Positions 43,801 to 46,879 of a stretch of 46,879 bases of DNA are shown in pieces (position 1 is the first letter of the stretch; the number at the start of each line of letters is the position of its first letter). Location: positions 1 through 46,879 of the IMG/VR virus record IMGVR_UViG_3300021379_000384; one strand, given 5' to 3'. The translations under genes and the position numbers were made by a program. The notes beneath the pieces are model-generated. The model worked only from the letters and a program-made list of their open reading frames with translations. It had not been told where the DNA came from and did no database searches. The stretch is from a virus.

Positions 43801-45126
43801 TGGAAAGACTTTGTAACATTAATGAACTCAGATTTTTTAGTAGAAAGACGTAATGGACTGAAACTAAATGTTAGTGAATCTGAAATAGCAGATGCAGCAG
43901 CAACAAGTAAAAACAAAGCTAAAGCTGCAATAGCATATATATTAAAGAAAGGTTATTTACCTACACAATTTGCAGATAGCTTTGCTATAGCTTCTGGTGG
44001 TGCTACGTTTTATAGAAATAGAATAAAGTCATTGATGAAAGATAATCCTAATATGACTTTGGAACAAGCAGAAAAGCAAGCATTTTTAGAGTTCAGAGAA
44101 ATAGCAGAAGAGTCACAACAGTCTAGTAGACCTGATCGTGTATCACAACAACAAGCAAGTATATTAGGTAGATTAATATTAGCTTTTCAAAATACACCTA
44201 TGCAGATGGATAGGTTAGGTAAAAAATCTTTTCTTGACTTAGTTAATAGAAGAAAAAGACCTGGTATGAATCAGTTTCAAAGTGATATGAGTAATATATC
44301 AAGAGTTGGTTATTACATGGGTGTTCAAAGTCTTATATTTAGTTCATTACAACAAGCGTTGTTTGCGTTAGCTTTTGATGATGAAGAACCAGAAAGCGAA
44401 AAAGAAAGATATTACAATGTAGCCAATGGTGTTATTAATACTATATTAAATGGTACAGGTATGCTTGGTGTAGGTATATCTACATTATTAAGTGTGGCTA
44501 GAAAAGTTTATAAAGAAACTAAGAAAGAGGGTACGTTCCCAGGTCCTGCATACGAAGATGCTGCTAATGAAATGTTAAATTATTCACCTCCAATAGATAT
44601 TAAACTAAGTAAGTTAAGACAAGCTGGTTTAACTTGGAAGTACGAAGGATATAAACATGACGAGGCTAAATGGGGTATTGACGATCCTGCTTGGAAAACA
44701 GCTGCATATGCTATATCAGGATTAACAAACGTACCTTTAGATAGATTATTATATAAAGCTGAAAATGTAAGAAGTGCAATACAAGATGACTGGGAAGCAT
44801 GGCAAAGAGTATCATTAGTATTGGGTTGGAGTAAATATCAAATACAAACTAGAGAACAAAGAGAAGCTGAGCGAGCATCTCAAAAAGAAGCTAGAGCTGC
44901 TTTTAGAAAAAGAATAAAAGAAGGTAAGTCTAGAAAATATTTTCCTCAAAAACCTTTAACACTAAAACAGCAAGTAGAAAAAGATCAATTTGATAAATAT
45001 AAAAAAATGAATAAGCCAAGACAAGTACAAATATTGGATAGTCTAGGTTTAACTAAAAAACAAATACGTAATTTAAAATACGAAAAAGATAGGATTAATA
45101 AGATTATACAATTAATGAACCAATGA
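34879..45126 (+). CDS. Giant multi-domain ejection-type virion protein (3415 aa) with zincin, HAD and P-loop kinase modules
   Basis: Mostly helical. Domains seen: hydrophobic Gly-rich segment near 655-680; zincin motif HEVGH at 1127-1131 with a likely third ligand Glu1191 or Glu1192; a KFSRT linker near 1675; HAD motif I DFDDT with Asp2300 and Asp2302; a P-loop kinase inserted after it, Walker A GGPGSGKT (2334-2341), Asp2360 and DGTG at 2415-2418; then HAD motif II-like LTAR at 2577-2580 and ADD with Asp2634-Asp2635. KGRFKLFIPPSAEDFVGLLY follows near 2700, and hydrophobic helices lie near 3145-3200 before a basic tail. It fits T7 gp16-like size class and the 'polyvalent protein' idea: enzymes delivered with the DNA. 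It overlaps the next gene by ATGA. Confidence 0.8.
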   Translation: MEEKDYASEIFDSLEFDNPDFNITDFKSRIQSDETFLVNLYDTLGGMDETFKERMDGNNDDEKFETFKARILDFSTTPEDKDEVVEADETVTSIDTSIPQTAEQVNAKYDDYLSILLKDPDGLITEENINLDQTIAVDENNQPLKGQDLIDHITKVQADKNSLLDLVSNQQDEITYAQKLKDIQLSTIPNDEEVQQAIANGRGKGSVIFEELKSIKEGGEGSWINLFNVDKDKPVEQTVTNVGKPQDGFINQYGQFIPFTSKNVQDEKEANKESKERTEKFAKEYHKELVTQVESVVGRNGITSNKEKADKEGLFYIPKIQELIDNPELWKEITVDEKVFDEANKIATKNSIIQDRFNSREVQKDIDEILENFEGEKGVSGWNNVVNAYASLATGFGAGKAILENTIGMTVDELLGMKEGSREAYIENQEQLADAIGLSQKGDDLDIAASIYNLRQDAKGLLVQEAALKQLKRKIETDPTATQEDVDNFNRIKDEIILSQKQIQANYEYLGDLQFEGTNVQQIIDKTKRSYDELEVLENIFYNSGVRIVTGLGSLANELNTINILEWAGVDLKDDNVKRQYIDYATDILGEEGGAQVAAHIEMNLMADKAADQTLNDLSSFGQGLLDKVKEQQRFDEIDGIESGLLWGTQMLTGQILNTGMSIVIPGGGGLLISSASEAGNQMYDMKKRMAGEEWSDKEKKYIQDFKSEFGFNPLGDDDTYRVKPEEINALQFYGTAGIYGAAEYVSEKIALGNFKLGAKNLRRAYDLSKTKGLVSSNKIDQRWLNLKETTKDFAKGGIEESFGEGGVTLAQNFAEINILGNKDVSLLDGMTESMVSGFVMNGTMQSPAMAASMYQAFRGPDRNARIAKRGDDILRLSNSIKANELKLAGLDQNSDSYKDLQQAIQLETAQMHDLAMEQLADQSKVRNDIMSYTPEDRQALIDIHNKEHRIRRQIDKVNDNKSISKETADASIAAYQQELIYQEAKKKYILGNAEWNADKKRATKFANAYRAKNGTLNKVETVIGDNNAQALENGLAYVDTMDDLNQEEKNQVKEQMKLQFAEADRASIGPKGEKYSINGFAWGDNLTVETTNPDGTKSTRNVDVPMTFSIKSTALSEGGNITVQSHEVGHHTLFKQFMENNPDAIGLVDDLERYVKRNYRKAYDNFLEVKNSYGEYTETGQVKNAAEVAEEKLAALSDFMRQNDLQADRTLHNKLFGRFQKYNDGSGQIRTGKDVFDMITSYNQSFKTGELTGLTKAVAEGTVKFDRKSKKPVNLNKTKPNNTRKSLTKAERDNIEDTLNEIPGPKGADGNYLMNKKDWQADKDRALSKAVTMAMDGTLDGLIVNKMATGDTIHGLSRDEFMRRVYTKLGMHVFNFNPQSSGSLFGWINSYIGNRVGDVANQAKKQKVAPGPTVSTSKKIGDEGGKTVAETIKGDDADTIIAAVDASMNKQDVAIDNLRTRLGIEKGGQLYNDVIAAVEKTFGRTKLKDVSNTKFKQDLKNKFNTELFKTIKNSLGTRAAYKNFIEGDVVFKDKDGDTVKMPRIKMLFDYFAQEVVNKRFEQFKEKLIDPSTGKQARPENNPLFRKRDNITKKELVDYFLGSDVGASTKGTRKDALASAIAQELAFDATMEVLEDADIQNKIKEFYELQGIVQAENFLEKVGKIIDRQPGAKFSRTRQNIDTNPNDTSRDVQTKVKDLVNEVKTRLGETVPSGRPLLEIWNEINEDLNEKERALLQTLKKQIEEISTAVSPNTDSLASYDYAASVRDSVDGPIDFQSFGERRIGDEFVKWVESQNPPNLNFLKPDFTLGARKKPLTDAQVKELFDGHERLGEFLPDDLKDNSLIKTALAGSSNVRTEAKIKIKAKTGEGSKAISNEEVSNALNVNKSNKESSVSNVNVKAPKWHNINKQVNNFINDPNFDSTNPKDVLALRDLVLKLYPENQAKEIQEVGLAVLDALNRMVNSNPPFSEAWWRDFNYARNIIAQQTNSTTGLFRQMANINAVSLISGQGNTPFQIEHNLMNSKFVYNALAYIFKDAQAKAKGTEFDFNDNIQKLANVFSRNMMLLDKDIQAVADASPKSKEFEQKINVLKEKYPHIDFDKRIEKIKSVMGNTKLQEGFDPNMDTLVNNVLAFGIASEVLHMPSGLTYDQVLLNQMQGKLAYDMIKEISDSFKNSFDNSTKGKDVLDNKNTESMIIENADARHLFNDMLLSATQLFVDPNAETSIDNESVELDLMINNKENYNNRNEINSEQLNNSGVTKKMSKTRNTTKQVVDKSAVLDKALDVARDPEAPIKKIRVFDFDDTLARTKSLVFYNRPNDSGKPVPKNKAIFMIGGPGSGKTNIGKGLELGREGWKVVNQDIFIESEKAKAGLPESEKDYTKEQRSQRAKIGAAGAKAAKAKLEKYAKAGEGMVIDGTGASYNATMKKVKELQDQGYEVFMVHAKTSDKVAQERNKARKERSLPGFIVERTQKSVNENVPKYKNDFGNAFIEIDTETLKYGEALPKDFVNEVKSKVYATERGRLTAEEFAEQGEGLVNQGFAMDFSDFNIVREGERGPLFEVAEKIRDARGTEDVFVLTARAPESQQAIHEFLKAEGLNIPIENITGLGNSSPFAKSDWIVNKAAEGYNDFYFADDAIQNVQAVKDALSVIDVKSKTQQAKIRFSKTADKVVNDMIEHKFGIKSEAEYSDVKARLVGRKKGRFKLFIPPSAEDFVGLLYSMLGKGEVGNMQMDFFREHLIEPYGRAMENLSRDQNRMINDFKVLKAQLVEQGLIPKNLNKKAFGQFTVQDVARVLAWHKQGLKIPGISKTDLAQILKYAKDNPAIDVFAQSLIDINKGDGYAAPDENWLAGTISTDLLDGLRTGKRSKYLKQWKENVDIIFSQKNLNKMEAAMGSKWREAMENMLSRMESGRNRSTTVGRLENRLLEYINNSVGTVMFFNMRSALLQTISSINFIDFGSNNIFRAAAAFANQPQYWKDFVTLMNSDFLVERRNGLKLNVSESEIADAAATSKNKAKAAIAYILKKGYLPTQFADSFAIASGGATFYRNRIKSLMKDNPNMTLEQAEKQAFLEFREIAEESQQSSRPDRVSQQQASILGRLILAFQNTPMQMDRLGKKSFLDLVNRRKRPGMNQFQSDMSNISRVGYYMGVQSLIFSSLQQALFALAFDDEEPESEKERYYNVANGVINTILNGTGMLGVGISTLLSVARKVYKETKKEGTFPGPAYEDAANEMLNYSPPIDIKLSKLRQAGLTWKYEGYKHDEAKWGIDDPAWKTAAYAISGLTNVPLDRLLYKAENVRSAIQDDWEAWQRVSLVLGWSKYQIQTREQREAERASQKEARAAFRKRIKEGKSRKYFPQKPLTLKQQVEKDQFDKYKKMNKPRQVQILDSLGLTKKQIRNLKYEKDRINKIIQLMNQ

Positions 45127-45398
45127 AAATAAGTGAAAGTACTGAGTTTAAAATAGATTTAAAAACATTTGTAAGTATAATAGTTGGAGTTGTAGGTTTT
45201 ATGACGGTGTATTTTACTTTACAATCTGATATTGAAGAAGCTAAAACATTACCACCAGCTGTAATAGATCGTATTGAATATGATTTAAAACAAAAGTGGC
45301 AAACAGAACACATACAAGAACTAGAAGAAAAAATGGAAGATATTATGTTCTGGTGTAAACAAATGGATGAAGAAATCAAACGTAAAAAAAATAAGTAA
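45123..45398 (+). CDS. Membrane-anchored coiled-coil protein (91 aa), spanin- or holin-like
   Basis: A single N-terminal span at about residues 15-33 (TFVSIIVGVVGFMTVYFTL) followed by a charged helical domain (EHIQELEEKMEDIMFWCKQM) ending in KRKKNK. N-in, coiled coil beyond the membrane is the plan of inner-membrane spanins, but no partner outer lipoprotein lies alongside on this strand; the nearest lipoprotein-like gene is leftward at 46279. It overlaps the giant gene by ATGA and so is translated with it. Confidence 0.55.
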   Translation: MKISESTEFKIDLKTFVSIIVGVVGFMTVYFTLQSDIEEAKTLPPAVIDRIEYDLKQKWQTEHIQELEEKMEDIMFWCKQMDEEIKRKKNK

Positions 45399-45535
45399 TG
45401 GCTAAAAAAAGAACTAAAAAGAAAATGAAGAATCCATGCTGGAAAGGTTATGAAGCTATAGGCATGAAGAAAAAAGGAGGAAAAAAAGTACCTAACTGTG
45501 TACCAATAAAAGGTAAAAAGAAAAAGAAGAAATAA
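45398..45535 (+). CDS. Very basic mini-protein (45 aa) with a CWKGYE motif
   Basis: More than 40 per cent Lys/Arg. The core is NPCWKGYEAIGMKKKGG followed by KKVPNCVPIKG, a short two-Cys motif that I recall from other marine phages. Both flanks are poly-basic. The gene shares one base with each neighbour (taATG at both ends), good support for a real coding frame. Probably DNA-bound or packaged in the virion; no function is known to me. Confidence 0.6.
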   Translation: MAKKRTKKKMKNPCWKGYEAIGMKKKGGKKVPNCVPIKGKKKKKK

Positions 45536-45798
45536 TGGATGATGCTAGTTATGAAAAGTCTAATCGCAAGATGCGAGCTGAACACAAGCGTGAAACTGGT
45601 AAAACTTTAGGTAAAAGATTAACAAAAGGTAAAAGTAAACGTAGAGTTTCATTTGCTTGTAGATTTGCAGGTATGAAAGGTCCTATGAAGAAGCCTAATG
45701 GCAAACCAACTAGAAAAGCAAGAGCTTTAAAAAAGTGGGGATTTGGTAGTGTTGAAGCTGCTAGGAAGTTTTGCAACGCAAATAAAGAAAAGAAATAA
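45535..45798 (+). CDS. Small basic protein, DUF6321-like
   Basis: An 87-residue protein whose region SFACRFAGMKGPMKKPNGKP (about 40-59) followed by TRKARALKKWGFGSVEAARKF matches a short domain widespread in marine phages, which I remember as DUF6321 (unverified). Its function is unknown; the positive charge suggests binding of nucleic acid. It is the last rightward gene before a terminator. Confidence 0.65.
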   Translation: MDDASYEKSNRKMRAEHKRETGKTLGKRLTKGKSKRRVSFACRFAGMKGPMKKPNGKPTRKARALKKWGFGSVEAARKFCNANKEKK

Positions 45799-45842
45799 GG
45801 AACAAAATAAAATGGGCGCCATACCCAAAGTTCCTGTAACCC

Positions 45843-45870
45843 AAGGGAGATCGTAAGGTCTCCCTTTTTT
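45843..45870 (+). terminator. Intrinsic terminator at the end of the rightward late array
   Basis: Arms AAGGGAGA (45843-45850) and TCTCCCTT (45859-45866) form a perfect 8-bp stem with an 8-base loop (TCGTAAGG); the run TTTTTT occupies 45865-45870. It ends the rightward transcript before the leftward genes. Confidence 0.9.
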
Positions 45871-45890
45871 ATTAGCGATTACTTAACATT

Positions 45891-46009
45891 AGTATAGGGA
45901 AATAAAAAAACCATACTGTGATAGTAGGGTGATGATAGAATATTATTCAACTGTAACTGCTACTATAGTTCTAGAAACCAGTTACATAGTGTTTTTAACT
46001 AGACACTAT
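45891..46009. other. Hairpin-rich non-coding stretch between converging gene sets
   Basis: No gene is seen in 45871-46036. Three stems can be drawn: AGTATAGG (45891-45898) with CCATACT (45911-45917), one bulge; TGTAACTG (45952-45959) with CAGTTACA (45979-45986), perfect 8 bp; and ATAGTGT (45986-45992) with ACACTAT (46003-46009), perfect 7 bp. A T-run at 45992-45997 lies after the second stem and could act as a back-up terminator for rightward transcripts. Alternatively the stretch may be a small structured RNA or a site in the DNA. Confidence 0.4.
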
Positions 46010-46058
46010 TTAAAAATGAGAAGAGGTGATTATGATTTATAATCGCCTTACTCTTTTA
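46010..46058 (-). terminator. Possible terminator of the leftward genes
   Basis: On the minus strand an imperfect stem (GATTAT/ATAATC core, GG/CC extension after one mismatch, and AAGAG/CTCTT beyond a small bulge) covers the stop codon of the 81-residue gene and is followed by ATTTTT. The imperfect stem and interrupted spacing make this only a candidate. Confidence 0.35.
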
Positions 46059-46282
46059 TATATTTGATATGGCTGATATATTATCGCTATTAAACCTCCA
46101 TACACAGCTATAAAACTACCAATAACAGGCCAAATAGGTATCCAACCTCCGTTATATTCTTCTAGCGCTGGACCAGGTACAGCTATAGCTAAAAATATAA
46201 ATAATAGTGTACCTAAAAATTTTATAACACCTTGTTTGTTGTTAAAATAATGATCTGTAAATAGCCATTTTATAAAATTCAT
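46037..46282 (-). CDS. Small two-span membrane protein, leftward
   Basis: An 81-residue protein with hydrophobic spans at about 20-36 (IKFLGTLLFIFLAIAVP) and 48-70 (IPIWPVIGSFIAVYGGLIAI), separated by a short loop with GPALEEYNGGW, and a basic tail YKRVRRL. It overlaps the upstream leftward gene by 4 bases, so the two are coupled. It could be a holin-like, immunity or superinfection-exclusion protein; no family is recognised. Confidence 0.65.
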   Translation of the reverse strand: MNFIKWLFTDHYFNNKQGVIKFLGTLLFIFLAIAVPGPALEEYNGGWIPIWPVIGSFIAVYGGLIAIIYQPYQIYKRVRRL

Positions 46283-46851
46283 ATATTCTTTATTTTAATC
46301 TTTATATCATGTGGAGCTGTTTCATCTCCTCCGAAGTACGGATATAACATATATTTCTTTTTATGTTCAGGGCAATTACGATCTACGTAAACACAATTAC
46401 CATCTACACATAAAACATAATTCCATGCCCATATATTTAACTCATATAAATGAGCTTCACATAAGCTAACTGTATCTATTAAACCAAATGTAAACTTGCC
46501 ATGCTCATGCTTGAACCATAGTATTTGTAAAGTATTATCCAACCATCTCCATCCAAACCTAATAGAATTTTTAATATGCGAAGTGCCGCAGTCGGACCAT
46601 CCGATGAGCTTATTAACGTCACGCTGATTAAGGCTATCCAAGGTAGTATATATAGCACTTGAATCAAAAAGTATAGACCAACTAAATACGGTATCCACAC
46701 TCCGGTAAATTCTCGTACCAGAGCGATGGCTACCTTCTTTAATCGTGAACGTTTTATATTCATCGGTTATTTTACCACAACTAGGTAATTTCACAAGCGC
46801 CACCAGCGCAAGCAAGCTCACCAGAAAGATCTGTGTTATCTTCACCTTCAT
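46279..46851 (-). CDS. Putative exported lipoprotein, leftward
   Basis: A 190-residue protein with an N-terminal export signal: basic start MKVKIT, hydrophobic core IFLVSLLALVALV and lipobox-like LPSC (Cys25) followed by GK. The mature part is beta-rich with several Trp and Cys residues (WNYVLCVDGNCVYVDRNC near 140-160), consistent with disulphides in the periplasm. A phage lipoprotein of this sort may block superinfecting phages or serve in lysis as an outer spanin; neither is proven. It is transcribed against the virion genes, suggesting separate timing. Its start is 28 bases from the window edge, so its promoter is probably outside. Confidence 0.65.
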   Translation of the reverse strand: MKVKITQIFLVSLLALVALVKLPSCGKITDEYKTFTIKEGSHRSGTRIYRSVDTVFSWSILFDSSAIYTTLDSLNQRDVNKLIGWSDCGTSHIKNSIRFGWRWLDNTLQILWFKHEHGKFTFGLIDTVSLCEAHLYELNIWAWNYVLCVDGNCVYVDRNCPEHKKKYMLYPYFGGDETAPHDIKIKIKNI

Positions 46852-46879
46852 AAACGTTTGCTAAATCAATATCAGTTAA

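Noticed and set aside
34879-45126. The giant protein as an N4-type virion RNA polymerase
   Set aside because: Its length is similar to that polymerase, but I found none of the T7/N4 polymerase motifs (catalytic Asp blocks, RxxxKxxxMxxxYG), while zincin, HAD and P-loop kinase motifs are clear.
45812-45856. A 14-codon frame beginning MGAIPKVPV
   Set aside because: It runs into the terminator hairpin, is very short and has no support.
46479-46763. Minus-strand 94-residue frame with hydrophobic segments
   Set aside because: It lies wholly inside the putative lipoprotein gene in another frame; the longer frame has a signal peptide, lipobox and a coupled neighbour.
1-46879. tRNA genes, CRISPR arrays, insertion sequences and long terminal repeats
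   Set aside because: No cloverleaf, spaced repeats, transposase or long direct/inverted repeats were seen on reading; gaps between genes are nearly all under 100 bases.

Overview
The window is a block of late genes from a tailed double-stranded DNA phage, probably a podovirus (short tail) that infects a member of the Bacteroidota. The phage call rests on recognisable late functions in one rightward array: tail-fibre proteins, a T7-lysozyme-type amidase, holin-like proteins, a large terminase, a portal, a scaffold-like protein, a major capsid candidate, neck/nozzle proteins and a giant ejection-type protein. The host guess rests on strong A+T richness, start codons preceded by A/T-only leaders instead of Shine-Dalgarno sequences, and capsid, portal and nozzle proteins that recall those of flavobacterial and crAss-like podoviruses. 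That last point is from memory, not a search. No replication genes, RNA polymerase, integrase or tRNA are visible, so this is one arm of a larger genome. The first gene runs off the left edge.

Layout. 1-2248: tail-fibre-type proteins. 2324-6000: a coiled-coil protein, a small unknown, then a translationally coupled chain of GroEL-like chaperonin, GroES-like co-chaperonin and a winged-helix-like protein. 5997-10158: lysis genes mixed with small basic or metal-binding proteins (single-span membrane protein, amidase, small HExxH protein, Cys4 membrane protein, two-span holin). 10166-14955: adhesins with LamG-like domains and BspA/DUF285-like repeats. 15010-18516: small coiled-coil protein, a GroES-like-fold candidate, a small-terminase candidate and the large terminase. 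18517-23978: portal, scaffold, major capsid and a small capsid companion, closed by a strong terminator. 24035-33114: neck and tail-nozzle proteins, with a second terminator after the first gene. 33124-45126: three ejection-type internal virion proteins, ending in a 3415-residue giant carrying a zinc-protease motif and a HAD phosphatase with a P-loop kinase set inside it. 45123-45798: small membrane and very basic proteins, then a third terminator. 45871-46036: a hairpin-rich non-coding stretch. 46037-46851: two leftward genes, a two-span membrane protein and a putative lipoprotein.

The genes fit together as a virion assembly and release programme: packaging and head genes build the capsid, the nozzle and internal proteins form the DNA delivery machine, fibres and LamG/BspA proteins would contact the cell surface, and amidase plus holins open the cell. 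The phage-encoded chaperonin pair may fold abundant or very large virion proteins. The most notable points are the complete GroEL/GroES pair in reversed order with altered substrate-binding residues, the multi-enzyme giant virion protein, a second GroES-like candidate beside the terminase, and the leftward lipoprotein/membrane cassette, which could alter the infected cell surface.
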